Shown piece by piece: positions 8,943 to 18,930 of a stretch of 64,000 nt of DNA. The translations under genes and the position numbers were made by a program. The stretch is taken from NCBI GenBank assembly GCA_934320895.1, contig CAKRFY010000012.1, forward strand, positions 10,004-74,003, read 5' to 3'. The number at the start of each line of letters is the position of its first letter. Positions within the stretch are counted from its first letter, which is position 1. Source of the DNA: an uncultured Lachnospiraceae bacterium (GTDB taxonomy: Bacteria > Bacillota > Clostridia > Lachnospirales > Lachnospiraceae). The notes beneath the pieces are model-generated. The model saw only the letters and a list, made by a program, of their open reading frames with translations. It searched no databases and was not told the origin of the DNA.

Positions 8943-10668
8943 ATCCGTAGCTTGTAATCAAACTCCTTTCAAATTTTTTGTATTTTAAATTTTTTCCATA
9001 TGAATTCCACAAATACGAAAATATAAATTTCATTTCATATGTAACTTCAAAATCCGCAGACACGACACAATCATAAATACTAAAGCTCTCATTAAACCTT
9101 TTTCTAAGATCAAACTGAATAAGATCAAACATTCTTGTTTTAATTTTTTCTGCTGGAACAAATGTGGCAAAGCAAAATAAATATTCCTTATAATCGATAT
9201 ATCCTGATACAATTTTTCCATCACTTTTTTTATACTGTTTTGCTTTCTCCTGAAAAAAGCTTCCTGTAACCAGACAGATCTCTTCATATTTAATTTTTAT
9301 ATCTGTTATCTTTTTTACAAATGGAATCTGTCTGCCATCAAGAAGTGCAGCTGTATCAATACATGATTCTTCAAATGCTAATATTGCAAGTATTACATAC
9401 TGAACCCCCTTTATAACAGGTTCAATTCCTGTAATACCAGCTATTGCAGTGGCCGTTGCAAGAGCTTTGGCATTTATTACCTTATCACTTGATATTGCAA
9501 CAAAATTCATTACCATTCTTGCCGCAATAATCCTGCTTACAACACCTGCCAGATTGTCTTTTTCCTTTTCATTTCCACAAATAACATATTCCATTCCATA
9601 GTCTACAGCCTTGGCGTCATTTTTAACATACGATGAAAATACTTTATTGGCATAAATGATACTCTCAAGTTTTTCCTTTCCATCAATCTTTCCAAGCATA
9701 TTCTCTGTTGACTCATTATTATTAGCATTTAATAATATACTTTTCAAAAAACTTCCAGCACTTTCATATTCTCCTGCCGATTTATCATTTAGATCATCCG
9801 CACTATCAGCACCTATCTCCCTACTTTCTGTCTGTTTATCTTCTACTTCTTCATCTACGGATACAGCTTTTTCTATCTTTTCTTCTGAAAGCTGTTTAGA
9901 GTCGCAAACAAGTGAAAGATATCCATCCTCGATAATCTCTTTAAATACTTCTAGCGGATTTCCTATATCTTCTTCATCATCCTCCTCCGTATCTAAATCT
10001 TCATTTTTATTATTATCTGCATTCTTATTTTTGTCGGCAGCTTTACCTGTATCTTCATCCTTATCTTTTTTCACTACAGTTTCATTTTTATCTTTGCCAT
10101 CTTTTGCATCCTCAGTCTTGTACTTTTCTTTATATTTTCCTGTTTCATAGCTGTCACCATCATCAAGTTTGTCACATAGATTACCTTTATCAAAAACACT
10201 GTTTTTTGAATATTTATTTTTAAGTTTATCCGCCGAATCCCCTATCGCTTCACTTACAAGATATTGCCTTATCTGCCTGTATAAATTATCACCATCAGCT
10301 AATCCTTCAAAATTTTTATCATAAACCTCAAGATTTCTTATCTTATAAATATCAGTATAAGACAATTTTGAATTTTCCGGTTTCACAGACAGATTATTTA
10401 CTAAAATCTCCTTAAAATCATCACTCATTTCAAACGATGATATTCCATTATACCCTCCATATCCAAATAAACCATATTCCTCAAAAAGTTCCTTGTTGTA
10501 ATCACCAAATAATACTTTTTCTGCAGATGCTGATGCATTCTTTACATAACCTCTTGATGATATAATTCGTGTATTTTCGAATAATGCAAGAACCAGTCCA
10601 AATATAATAATAAATATAAATGTCATAAATACAGTTATACTGCCTTTTATCTCTCTCTTGTCAATCAT
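8932..10668 (-). CDS. DUF5702 protein of the Tad cluster (TadG-like)
   Basis: About 578 residues. An N-terminal single hydrophobic segment (GSITVFMTFIFIIIFGLVLA) is followed by FENTRI, the typical start of DUF5702 proteins that accompany Clostridia Tad genes. A central stretch (about residues 180-240) is a Lys/Asp/Glu-rich low-complexity region. The remainder is predicted to lie outside the membrane. The start is taken at the ATG at 10668, which overlaps the pilin stop by 8 bases; neighbouring ATG codons at 10671 and 10692 are alternatives. A pilus assembly or anchoring role is inferred from position only. Confidence 0.75.
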   Translation of the reverse strand: MIDKREIKGSITVFMTFIFIIIFGLVLALFENTRIISSRGYVKNASASAEKVLFGDYNKELFEEYGLFGYGGYNGISSFEMSDDFKEILVNNLSVKPENSKLSYTDIYKIRNLEVYDKNFEGLADGDNLYRQIRQYLVSEAIGDSADKLKNKYSKNSVFDKGNLCDKLDDGDSYETGKYKEKYKTEDAKDGKDKNETVVKKDKDEDTGKAADKNKNADNNKNEDLDTEEDDEEDIGNPLEVFKEIIEDGYLSLVCDSKQLSEEKIEKAVSVDEEVEDKQTESREIGADSADDLNDKSAGEYESAGSFLKSILLNANNNESTENMLGKIDGKEKLESIIYANKVFSSYVKNDAKAVDYGMEYVICGNEKEKDNLAGVVSRIIAARMVMNFVAISSDKVINAKALATATAIAGITGIEPVIKGVQYVILAILAFEESCIDTAALLDGRQIPFVKKITDIKIKYEEICLVTGSFFQEKAKQYKKSDGKIVSGYIDYKEYLFCFATFVPAEKIKTRMFDLIQFDLRKRFNESFSIYDCVVSADFEVTYEMKFIFSYLWNSYGKNLKYKKFERSLITSYGYGR

Positions 10669-10867
10669 CATCACCAAGCTCAATCTTTTCATTTATGGTT
10701 CCCGAATCCTCATTTATATTTGAAAATGCGCTGCTTACAATTGCTGTTATCTGTTTTCTAAATATAACTATCAACATTATCAGCACCACAAGAATAAGAA
10801 TAATCTCTACAACTCCTATTCCATCTTCCTCACATATTAAATCTCTTATATCCTCTCTCTTTATCAT
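10661..10867 (-). CDS. flp: Flp-type type IVb pilin
   Basis: A 68-residue pilin. A short charged leader is followed by DGIGVVEIILILVVLIMLIV, with the conserved Glu at the start of the hydrophobic helix, as in Flp1-like pilins. The ATG at 10867 follows GAAAGGAGAAAG, so the longer upstream frame is not needed. It is expected to be cut by the A24 peptidases of the cluster and assembled by TadA, TadB and TadC into an adhesive pilus. Confidence 0.88.
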   Translation of the reverse strand: MIKREDIRDLICEEDGIGVVEIILILVVLIMLIVIFRKQITAIVSSAFSNINEDSGTINEKIELGDDD

Positions 10868-10968
10868 AACTTTCTCCTTTCTAAGGCATACTGGCATAGC
10901 AATAATCTTCTGCTCACAAAATCGTGACCATCTATCATTTTTATAATGCAAATACATAAAAATCATTT

Positions 10969-12432
10969 TTACATGCCCGTAAATGCCGCATACAATATAA
11001 TTGCAAAAATAATAACCATCATTATCATCATTGGCATAAGAAGCCTTGTACTTGCTTCCTCACCAAGTATTTTAGCATTTTCTTTTCTTTCACTGAAAAT
11101 ATCTGCAGATTCATATTCAAGAATCTTTATCAGGTCAGCGGTTCCCTTTTTTAGATTCTGAACAAGCAGCGTACAAAATTTCATATAAGGCAAAAGTCCT
11201 ATCCTTCTGCCAAACATTTCATACGCCTTTTCCTCACTAAGTCCATTTTCCATCTGATTCTTAGTTAAAAGCATTTCTTCAACAAGATAATCATTCTTAA
11301 CCTGTTTATTGTTTTGTGTCTCTGCGATACGAACCCAGGCACTTTTTACTGGCAGCCCTGCATTTATCAGCAATATAAACTTTTCTATCATTTCAGGATA
11401 TGCAAGCTTCAGCTGTTTTTCTCTGTCCGATAACTTATTCTTTGATATACTTTCAGCTACAAATGGTACAATAATAAACATTAAAAACATAATTCCTACT
11501 GTCTGCCACAATTTATCATACTTATTGACACTATATTTTACAGACAATCCGTTTACCTTATCTGGAAGTCTTAGGTATTTAAAACTTTTTGTCTCTTCCA
11601 CAGACTTTTCAAGTTCTTTTCTCCATTTTTCCCATATACTTTCCTCTTTTGTCTTTTTAACTGGTATAACGGTAATATTAAACTTTAATTTTTCTTTATA
11701 CTGATCATATTTCAATACAGCAGTAAGCTCCACCTTCTCAGGTATAGTAATCTTTCTACCATCAATCTTCCCGTCAGTCGCAACAATATTTTCATTACTT
11801 GAAAGCCATGAAATATTAATCATACTTCCTTTTACTTTCCTTGCAAGATGAAGATCCGCCTTAATACAATCAGCAGATTTATTTCTACCAAGATATGTGC
11901 TATAAATATATTTTTTCACTTTTTCAGCCTGAGCAACTGTCTCTTCTCCATTGTATTTTCTTTCAGGTATTACAATTGATGTGTCCTTTTTTAAACCATT
12001 TATATCCGTCTGTACATCTATTTGCTTTTGTACTCCACCTATTCCATTTTTTTCAATATAATATCCGGAAATAATGTCCTGATTATGCTGACATGAAAGA
12101 ATTGTTATCAAAACAATAAGATGAAATGCAAGATATGTATATAAAAACAAAGAAATATGTTTCAAAAAATAATCTTTTATTATATCATCATCACTTTTTC
12201 CAACATACAATTTCCTATATCTTTCTGCCGTTTCCTCCTTTAATTGAAGCCTGAACCTGCTTTGTAAAATACAATATATCCTGTTTGCCGCCGGCATAAC
12301 AAAATTGTACTCACATTCCTTGCTAAACTTAACTTCTTTTTTCTTTCTGTAATTTATCCATTCATATATCAAAAAGGCTATATAAACAAATAATAGGCCT
12401 AAACAAACAGCAAATAATCCGAAATCAAACAA
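10969..12432 (-). CDS. tadC: TadC-like pilus platform protein
   Basis: A 487-residue membrane protein. The last 150 residues form a type II secretion F domain (LAYPEMIEKFILLINAGLPV to the C-terminal membrane helix). The N-terminal 300 residues are longer than usual for TadC and hold two membrane segments flanking a soluble portion. The start appears to be a TTG at 12432, eleven bases after a strong GGGAGG. It should form the inner-membrane platform of the Tad pilus together with TadB. Confidence 0.82.
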   Translation of the reverse strand: MFDFGLFAVCLGLLFVYIAFLIYEWINYRKKKEVKFSKECEYNFVMPAANRIYCILQSRFRLQLKEETAERYRKLYVGKSDDDIIKDYFLKHISLFLYTYLAFHLIVLITILSCQHNQDIISGYYIEKNGIGGVQKQIDVQTDINGLKKDTSIVIPERKYNGEETVAQAEKVKKYIYSTYLGRNKSADCIKADLHLARKVKGSMINISWLSSNENIVATDGKIDGRKITIPEKVELTAVLKYDQYKEKLKFNITVIPVKKTKEESIWEKWRKELEKSVEETKSFKYLRLPDKVNGLSVKYSVNKYDKLWQTVGIMFLMFIIVPFVAESISKNKLSDREKQLKLAYPEMIEKFILLINAGLPVKSAWVRIAETQNNKQVKNDYLVEEMLLTKNQMENGLSEEKAYEMFGRRIGLLPYMKFCTLLVQNLKKGTADLIKILEYESADIFSERKENAKILGEEASTRLLMPMMIMMVIIFAIILYAAFTGM

Positions 12433-12529
12433 ACTCTATAACACCTCCCTAATATATTTTTATTTCTGCTGCCTTTCTTATTCTCAATACATTTTCATGT
12501 TTTCTTACTATATATCTTTTTACCACATC

Positions 12530-13321
12530 TTATACTTTTATATCTGATATTTTTTCGCTCAACATACAACCAAATATATACATTGCAAATAACCCCGTCA
12601 TAAAAACATGTCCACCCATTGTGTAAAGACAGTCAAGAAATCCCGGTGATGTAAGCCAGAAATAAACAATTATCAAAAGTGGCACTATGTTCATTATCCT
12701 ACTCTCCATCTTTTTTGCTGCTATCATGGTTTTTATTTCTCTTTTTACTTCTATTTTTCCACTTATTTTTTCCGCAGTAGACTTTACTATCTCAACCATA
12801 TTTCCGCCTGTTCTTCTTGCGATTTCAAATATGTCTGCAAAACAGTTTATATCCTCAATGTCACAACTTATTGCAAAATCAGATATAGCCTTTTCTATAG
12901 ACCTGCTGTTTTCAATCGCAGCAATCATCTTTTCTGTCTCTGGCAATATAACAGATTTATCACCATATAGCATTTCAAGATCTTTTTTAGATTCTTTTAT
13001 TGAATTTTCAATAGAATATCCTGCCGAAAGTGCCGCTGACATACTTAACATCAATTCCTTAAATTCAAGATTTAACTTCCATTTCCATAGTTCATCCTGC
13101 TTCTTTATTTCCTTTTTTACATTTAGTTTTCCATAAACCGCTGATATAAAAAAACAGATTATAAATGACTTATAAAATAACAATGTAATCAAAAACATCT
13201 TTCCAAATCCACAAAAAAAGTATTTTATTGACCTATTATTATTTAAATTGTCAAATGCTAATAATCTATGCCTGCCCTCTGAAGTTTTTCTGTATGAATA
13301 AGCTTTTTCTCTGTTTTGCAT
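12530..13321 (-). CDS. tadB: TadB-like pilus platform protein
   Basis: A 263-residue type II secretion F domain protein (LSMSAALSAGYSIENSIKES and RTGGNMVEIVKSTAEKI are typical blocks), with membrane segments near residues 40-60 and at the C-terminus. It starts inside the end of tadA, overlapping it by 64 bases. The chosen ATG follows AGGAAAAT, so the overlap is plausible. It partners TadC in the pilus platform. A gap of about 97 bases separates it from tadC. Confidence 0.82.
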   Translation of the reverse strand: MQNREKAYSYRKTSEGRHRLLAFDNLNNNRSIKYFFCGFGKMFLITLLFYKSFIICFFISAVYGKLNVKKEIKKQDELWKWKLNLEFKELMLSMSAALSAGYSIENSIKESKKDLEMLYGDKSVILPETEKMIAAIENSRSIEKAISDFAISCDIEDINCFADIFEIARRTGGNMVEIVKSTAEKISGKIEVKREIKTMIAAKKMESRIMNIVPLLIIVYFWLTSPGFLDCLYTMGGHVFMTGLFAMYIFGCMLSEKISDIKV

Positions 13322-14502
13322 AATTTTCCTATCACCTTCCCATCAGAATCTTCCCCCTTCTCAATAAATTCAAATAAAGTTTCAAGTTTTATCATTTCTC
13401 CATCCATCCCAACAACCTCAGCAATCTCAAGCACCTTTCTTGTTTTGTCACGAAGCCTTCCAAGATGAATAACTATATCAATAGCCGCTGCTATCTGATT
13501 TCTTATAGCAAGAACTGGTATATCCATTCCTGATAAAACAAGTGTTTCAAGTCTTGAAAGCATATCTTTAGAACTATTTGCATGACCTGTACAAAAACTG
13601 CCGTCATGTCCTGTATTCATAACACTTAACATCTCACATGCTGCTGCATCTCTGACCTCTCCAAGGATAATCCGATCTGGTCGCATTCTCAACGAAGATT
13701 TTAATAAGTCCCTTATCGTTACCGCATTCTTTCCCTCAACATTCGCATTTCTGACTTCAAGCCTTACAATATTTGGTATATTTTTTATCTGAAGTTCAGC
13801 TGCATCCTCAATTGTGATTATCCTCTCATCCTCTGGAATATAATTTGACAGTGCATTTAAAAATGTAGTTTTTCCACTTCCCGTTCCACCACTTATAAAA
13901 ATGTTATATCCTGCTTTTACAAGCCTTTCCAAAAATTCTGCCGCCTCCTCTGACAAAGAACCTATCCCTATAAGTTTTTCCATTGTCATCGGTTTTTCTG
14001 GAAATTTTCTTATTGTAACAGCGGGTCCATCAAGACTTACTGGAGGCAAAACAACATTTACTCTTGATCCATCTGTAAGTCTGAAATCAACAATAGGACT
14101 TGTTTCATTTACAACCCTGTTTACTTTAGAAACTATCTGTTGTATAACATCCTCAAGTTTGTGCACATTTATAAACTTTTCCGGATATCTCATAATTTTT
14201 CCACTTTTCTCAACAAAAATACAATCCGGTCCGTTTACCATAATTTCTGTAATATCTGGATCATCTATAAGTTCCTGAAGCACATCCATTCCACGCATTG
14301 AATTATAAATCCCTTTTACAATACTTTCCTTATCAGATTGTGCTATATAAACTTCTCTGCTTTTTTCAAAGACTTTTTCCTCAATTGCCCCATAAAGCTC
14401 ATCATCACTGTATTCCTTACCCGCAACAGTCTTTTCAACAAGCTCACAGTAAATCTGATCCTTTATCCCACTTATTTCTTTCATATTTGTCTGTATCAGC
14501 AT
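13258..14502 (-). CDS. tadA: TadA/CpaF secretion ATPase
   Basis: A 414-residue ATPase of the VirB11-like type that powers Tad pilus assembly in the cytoplasm. Walker A is ISGGTGSGKTTFLNAL near residue 200. The Asp box (IITIEDAAEL), the Walker B region (RPDRIILGEVRDAAACEML) and the His box (TGHDGSFCTGHANS) follow in the expected order. It overlaps tadZ by seven bases, suggesting translational coupling. Confidence 0.95.
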   Translation of the reverse strand: MLIQTNMKEISGIKDQIYCELVEKTVAGKEYSDDELYGAIEEKVFEKSREVYIAQSDKESIVKGIYNSMRGMDVLQELIDDPDITEIMVNGPDCIFVEKSGKIMRYPEKFINVHKLEDVIQQIVSKVNRVVNETSPIVDFRLTDGSRVNVVLPPVSLDGPAVTIRKFPEKPMTMEKLIGIGSLSEEAAEFLERLVKAGYNIFISGGTGSGKTTFLNALSNYIPEDERIITIEDAAELQIKNIPNIVRLEVRNANVEGKNAVTIRDLLKSSLRMRPDRIILGEVRDAAACEMLSVMNTGHDGSFCTGHANSSKDMLSRLETLVLSGMDIPVLAIRNQIAAAIDIVIHLGRLRDKTRKVLEIAEVVGMDGEMIKLETLFEFIEKGEDSDGKVIGKLCKTEKKLIHTEKLQRAGIDY

Positions 14503-15464
14503 ACATTAGTCTCTGTTCCAAAAAATATAATATTATCAAGCTTTCCAGATAGTCCATCACGCTTTAACATGTTTTCAAATGCATTATATCTTTCACGTTC
14601 TATCCCATCCTGTGCTGCCTTAAAATATAGTCTGTCACACCTTTGCATTAATTCCATAAAAGCTTCACTGAGATATCCTACTATAAAAATAACTACATCA
14701 TAATCCATCTGCTCTGATACAACATTGATAAATTCACTTATTCCATTCTTATCAAGTGATTCAAGATCCCTGTAGTCCTCAACCGGGTAAATACAATCAA
14801 CTCCACTCTTTTGACAAATTATTGACTGAAGTTTTAATGCAAGTTTATTTCCTCTTTTATTCAGATAATAGATAACCTCTGACATTCCCCTGACATATGA
14901 TAATTCCTTATATGAAACATTACTTCTCTTCTTAGTCTCATTCTCAGGCCATGATGCCCCGTCAAGCCCATTTAACTGCTCGAGACAAACAAGAAGTGTT
15001 TTCTTTATCTTCCCTGTTTTTACTGCAAGTTCAACTCCATACTCAAGTATGATATTTCCTCCACTTGCAGAATAAACACCTATCAGTTCAGTATTGTTTT
15101 TTATAACAGAGGTATTATTTATACTTATATTCTCATCATCGGCTATGTCCGCAAGTACTTCTTTTATAATCTCTTCAACTGACTGATATTTGAATATAAC
15201 GGGATATTTTTCATTTTCCATCACATAATTTCCCTCAGACAAAACTATTATCTTTCCTACATTTTTTTCATTCCCCACATCATCCACACACCCCCTGTCG
15301 GTAAGCAGAACATCAATCCTTGTCTTTTTTGTAAATTCTGAGATTTTTTCACGAATCGTAAATATTCTGAAATCTACACAGTTATTTTTATTATGACAAA
15401 AATATTCGGCAAATCTTTCTGCATACGATGTTTTCTCATATAAACCAATAACAACTTTCTCCAC
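14496..15464 (-). CDS. TadZ/CpaE-like protein with degenerate nucleotide-binding motif
   Basis: About 322 residues, placed between the prepilin peptidase and TadA like TadZ/CpaE. The N-terminal 110 residues resemble an atypical receiver and the rest a ParA/MinD-like fold. The deviant Walker A position reads VYSASGGNIILEY and lacks the lysine of the usual GKT/S. The start is taken at the GTG at 15464, six bases after a perfect AGGAGG; an upstream GTG at 15479 has no such site. TadZ proteins localise the pilus machine to a pole. The missing lysine suggests it may not hydrolyse ATP, which is inference. Confidence 0.72.
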   Translation of the reverse strand: MEKVVIGLYEKTSYAERFAEYFCHNKNNCVDFRIFTIREKISEFTKKTRIDVLLTDRGCVDDVGNEKNVGKIIVLSEGNYVMENEKYPVIFKYQSVEEIIKEVLADIADDENISINNTSVIKNNTELIGVYSASGGNIILEYGVELAVKTGKIKKTLLVCLEQLNGLDGASWPENETKKRSNVSYKELSYVRGMSEVIYYLNKRGNKLALKLQSIICQKSGVDCIYPVEDYRDLESLDKNGISEFINVVSEQMDYDVVIFIVGYLSEAFMELMQRCDRLYFKAAQDGIERERYNAFENMLKRDGLSGKLDNIIFFGTETNVC

Positions 15465-15475
15465 TATTTTCCTCC

Positions 15476-15991
15476 TCACATTTTATACATTAATAAAATC
15501 AAAAAATAAGAAATCACTGCAAATGGAGCGATGCGAATAGTCGCTGCTCTTTCTGCCTCCTCAGCAATAAAATATTTTGTTCCTCCATTTGCACCATAAA
15601 ACAGATAATTTTTTAATTCCATAAATCTGCCAAGCAAATCTGGATTTTTCAAAACACGGTAAAGTGCTATTGCTCCGGCAAGCACAATAGTTAATGCAGC
15701 TGCTCTCAAGCCAAAGAGAATGTTATAAAAGCCTGTAATCATACAAAATAGCTTAATGTCACCTGCTCCAATTCCACGTAATTTAAAAACAGGTAAAAAT
15801 AAAAGACACACTATAGACATATCACTTATTCCACGAAGTGCATATGTAAAGCCTCCAAGATAAACTCTATAAGCAAGCGATATAAGTATTGCTGGAAGCA
15901 CGATATAATTACTTATCTTACTTCTTCTAAGATCATCAATTCCAGCTAATAAAAGCATGCTGCACACAAATACCTCTCTCATGTTTTTCAC
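15476..15991 (-). CDS. Prepilin peptidase A24 (CpaA/TadV)
   Basis: A 171-residue polytopic membrane protein with the catalytic aspartates in GIDDLRRSKI (about residues 18-27) and GIGAGDIKLF (Asp78). It heads the Tad operon, with a strong GGGAGGAGG site before the ATG and a promoter just upstream. It is expected to process the Flp pilin and pseudopilins. Confidence 0.88.
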   Translation of the reverse strand: MKNMREVFVCSMLLLAGIDDLRRSKISNYIVLPAILISLAYRVYLGGFTYALRGISDMSIVCLLFLPVFKLRGIGAGDIKLFCMITGFYNILFGLRAAALTIVLAGAIALYRVLKNPDLLGRFMELKNYLFYGANGGTKYFIAEEAERAATIRIAPFAVISYFLILLMYKM

Positions 15992-16012
15992 CTCCTCCCT
16001 TTGTGTGGTGCC

Positions 16013-16041
16013 ACTTTAACATCATGCTTACCTGTTGTCAA
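16013..16041 (-). promoter_or_regulatory. Probable promoter of the Tad operon
   Basis: On the minus strand TTGACA (16041-16036) is followed, after 17 bases, by TAAAGT (16018-16013), just upstream of the first gene. The rest of the gene-free stretch 15992-16407 is very AT-rich and shows no other recognisable element. Confidence 0.5.
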
Positions 16042-16407
16042 CAGTATCAATTTTTAGCTATTTTCAACAATAATCTATAAATATATTTATCACATACTTA
16101 CTATCAATAAGCACTATTATTTGTAATATTTTAATAACTTTATACCGCCTCATACAACTAAAATTTCGTTAAAAATTTCTAATTTTTTTAAACTTCTTTA
16201 TCCCTCCACCTATAATAAATAAAGCATCTTCTCGATTTCAGGGTGACAATTACCTTATTCGTCTATTTTTTAAAGATTTTTTTCAAAAAATTTTTTAACT
16301 TTTTTATTAAATTGCATATTTTTTCCAACAGATGTCTATACTTATATGTAAATGAAATATAATTTCTTCGTTAAAAAATTTGTTTATTTTAAAGAAAGGA
16401 GATTCTT

Positions 16408-16629
16408 ATGATTTTTTCAGGTAAAAAAAGAACCCCTCCCAAAAGAGAAGAGTTCCTAAAAAATGCGTTAAAAGAAACACAAAAAAGCTTTGAGAATGCC
16501 TATAAAGGATTGCAAAATGTAGATGACCCCGACCTTATAGACCTCTTTATATACGAAATAAACGCAGCAAATCTAAGATATAAAGTACTTTTACGTGACA
16601 TTAAAAACTCTGGCACTGGCAAAACATGA
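16408..16629 (+). CDS. YaaL-like (DUF2508) protein
   Basis: A 73-residue soluble protein. The C-terminal half carries the DUF2508 signature, VDDPDLIDLFIYEINAANLR followed by YKVLLRD. In Bacillus the family member YaaL is a small sporulation-linked protein of unknown activity. The ATG follows AAAGGAGAT. It points away from the Tad operon and converges on the protease fragment at 16682. Confidence 0.75.
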   Translation: MIFSGKKRTPPKREEFLKNALKETQKSFENAYKGLQNVDDPDLIDLFIYEINAANLRYKVLLRDIKNSGTGKT

Positions 16630-16681
16630 TCAAGATTGCAGATATTATATGTCAGAACATAAAACCCGATAACATATATAC

Positions 16682-18110
16682 TTATCTTCCACGCATTGCC
16701 TGAAACACCCCATACAGATCAAGACCGCCATATCCGCATATCCTGTTTGGTACTTCAACACCTGTGTTTTCTGATCCTCTGATAAGATACTTCTGTATTG
16801 ATACAGTATCCATTGTTATATCATTTCTTCTTATTATCCCCCACTCCATCAAAAGTGCTGCTGCCCCGGCTGTTATCGCCGTAGCAGCACTTGAGCCACT
16901 CATATAACCGTACCTTGCTGATAAAACATCATTTTTTGCTGCTCTGTCTGATATTATCCCTGCAATCGGCCCAAAAATATCAATTCCCGGACTACAGATA
17001 TTAGGCTTTACATATCCAGATCTTGTATAACCACGCCCTGAATCAGCTACTGCACTTGTCGTGTATGAATTATAGTAGGCATTTGACAAAAGCGCTATAT
17101 TATTTGAAGGATTACATATGGTAACATCAGGATCACTTTCAAGAAAATATGTGTTTTCTGAGATAAAATTTTTTATCGGAAGCCACATATCAAAATATCC
17201 ATCTCCCCTGTTATCATTAAAAACCCTTATTTTCCATATTCCCTCCTCAACAGAACTAAATCTGAGCCTTACACATTCATCTCCACTTTCATAAGCTGTT
17301 ATAAGATAATCAATATCTATTATTGTTTTTTCTAGTACAAAGTTTATTCTTCGCTGCTCTCCGAGTTTTGCAATCGTTTTTCCACTATATTCACCACTAG
17401 GTGAAATAATTCCTATTGCATAAAGATTTGGTGCATCCCCCCACAATTCTATTGTAAATCCCTCATCATTTCCTGTCCTTAACTCAACCTCCACATCTCC
17501 ACCTGATCGTAAAAGCCCACTTCTATAATGATGCCCAGCATTAGCTTCATTTCCACACGCTGTCACTGCACAAACCCCACTATAATTTCCTATTCCCTCA
17601 AGATACTCACCGAGGCAGCCACCTTTTTCGTGTCCTCCCATATTTGTTCCCATTCCAAAACATATAATAAGCGGTTTCCCTGCCTTTACAGCCGTTCGCC
17701 AAAGATATTTTATACCAAGCATTATATCCTGTTCACCATAAACGATTTTATCATCACTTATACGAAAATATTCTTTGAGTCCTCTCTTTGCCTCACGACA
17801 TTTTACGACACATATATCAGCAAGCGGTGCAACGCCTGAGAAATTTCTTTCATCAATTTTATTACCACAGGCAACTCCCGCAAGAAATGTTCCATGACCG
17901 TTTGTATCTACACTCGGAACTATGTTCTTCGGGTCATCCGACATCAACGCCTCGTCAATATCACTTCTTAAATATTCTGCCCCAAACAAAAATCCCTCGG
18001 GAATTTTCCCCCTCTTCATATCTTCAATTGGTATTGTCTGATCCCATATAGAATATATTCTGCTTGTTCCATCTGCATCTAAAAAAGCGGGGTGACCATA
18101 GTCTATCCCC
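16682..18110 (-). pseudogene. Subtilisin-like S8 protease, C-terminal part of an interrupted gene
   Basis: About 475 residues of a Csp-like subtilase. It begins at the residues Ile-Asp-Tyr-Gly-His-Pro that normally follow the catalytic Asp-Thr-Gly. The catalytic His lies in NGHGTFLAGVA and the catalytic Ser in YMSGSSAATAITAGAAALL, but the Asp is missing because the 5' part is at 23443-23763. The reading frame runs on into the inserted sequence as far as a TTG at 18139, so a short-start product is conceivable but would lack one catalytic residue. Joining the two parts without the insert (18111-23442) restores one frame of about 580 residues. The body of the gene shows no other damage, so the break looks recent or reversible. 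Confidence 0.85.
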
Positions 18111-18142
18111 GCTGGTGTGCGAACATATTTGATTTGCAAATC

Positions 18143-18841
18143 TTATTTGTTCTGTCCGTAATACGCATCTGCACCATGTTTACGATAGTAATGCTTATCT
18201 TGAAGTTCCTGTGGAGCAGGCTGAATTCTTGGATTTATCGTTTCTGCACGATAAGCCATCTTTCCAACTTCCTCAAGAACTACTGCATTGTGAACTGCTT
18301 CATAAGCATCTTTCCCCCATGCAAATGGTCCATGGTTTTTGCAAAGAACAACTGGAACAGCCACTGGGTCAAGATTTCTTGCATTAAACTCACTAACGAT
18401 AAGCTTTCCTGTATTTTCCTCATATGCATCTTCAATCTCATCCTTCGTAAGACAACGTACACATGGAACCTCCCCGTAAATATAATCAGCATGCGTTGTT
18501 CCATAACATGGAATTGATCTTCCGGCCTGTGCCCAGCTTGTAGCATATGACGAATGAGTATGTACAATACCTCCTATATCTTTAAACGACTTATAAAGTT
18601 CCACATGTGTAGCGGTATCCGACGAAGGATTATATTTTCCCTCGACCTTGTTTCCGTTAAGGTCAACAAGTACCATATCATCAGGTGTAAGCTTATCATA
18701 ATCAACACCACTTGGTTTGATTGCAAAAATTCCACTCTCTCTATCAATCTCACTTACATTTCCCCATGTAAAAGTCACAAGACCATACTTTGGTAACAGC
18801 ATATTCGCTTCATAAACTCTCTTCTTTAATTCATCTAACAT
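18143..18841 (-). CDS. araD: L-ribulose-5-phosphate 4-epimerase
   Basis: A 232-residue class II aldolase-family enzyme that converts L-ribulose 5-phosphate to D-xylulose 5-phosphate in arabinose use. The zinc ligands are visible as His94 and His96 (IVHTHSSY) and His170 (CKNHGPF); Asp75 in SSDTATH and the substrate loop KPSGVDY are also present. Length matches E. coli AraD. The start at 18841 follows AAGGAGAAA. No araA or araB is nearby; araD is the last gene of the inserted segment and ends 20 bases from its left terminal repeat. Confidence 0.93.
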   Translation of the reverse strand: MLDELKKRVYEANMLLPKYGLVTFTWGNVSEIDRESGIFAIKPSGVDYDKLTPDDMVLVDLNGNKVEGKYNPSSDTATHVELYKSFKDIGGIVHTHSSYATSWAQAGRSIPCYGTTHADYIYGEVPCVRCLTKDEIEDAYEENTGKLIVSEFNARNLDPVAVPVVLCKNHGPFAWGKDAYEAVHNAVVLEEVGKMAYRAETINPRIQPAPQELQDKHYYRKHGADAYYGQNK

Positions 18842-18854
18842 ATTTTTCTCCTTC

Positions 18855-18900
18855 TCTATTCGCAATCCGCTCTGCTACTTACTCTTGATAGTGTTAAAAT
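18855..18900 (+). repeat. Dispersed intergenic repeat, copy B
   Basis: It shares CTATTCGCAATCCGCTCTGC and the 3' block GATAGTGTTAAAA with the copies at 1042-1100, 35347-35405 and 62161-62210. It occupies the gap between the transglutaminase gene and araD inside the inserted segment and lies next to the araD ribosome binding site. Confidence 0.7.
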
Positions 18901-18930
18901 ATTTAACAAGTTCTATAGAAAAACATAAAT

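Noticed and set aside
9656..10150. Rightward Ser-rich open frame opposite the DUF5702 gene
   Set aside because: It is the complement of a Lys/Asp/Glu low-complexity region and has no start signals.
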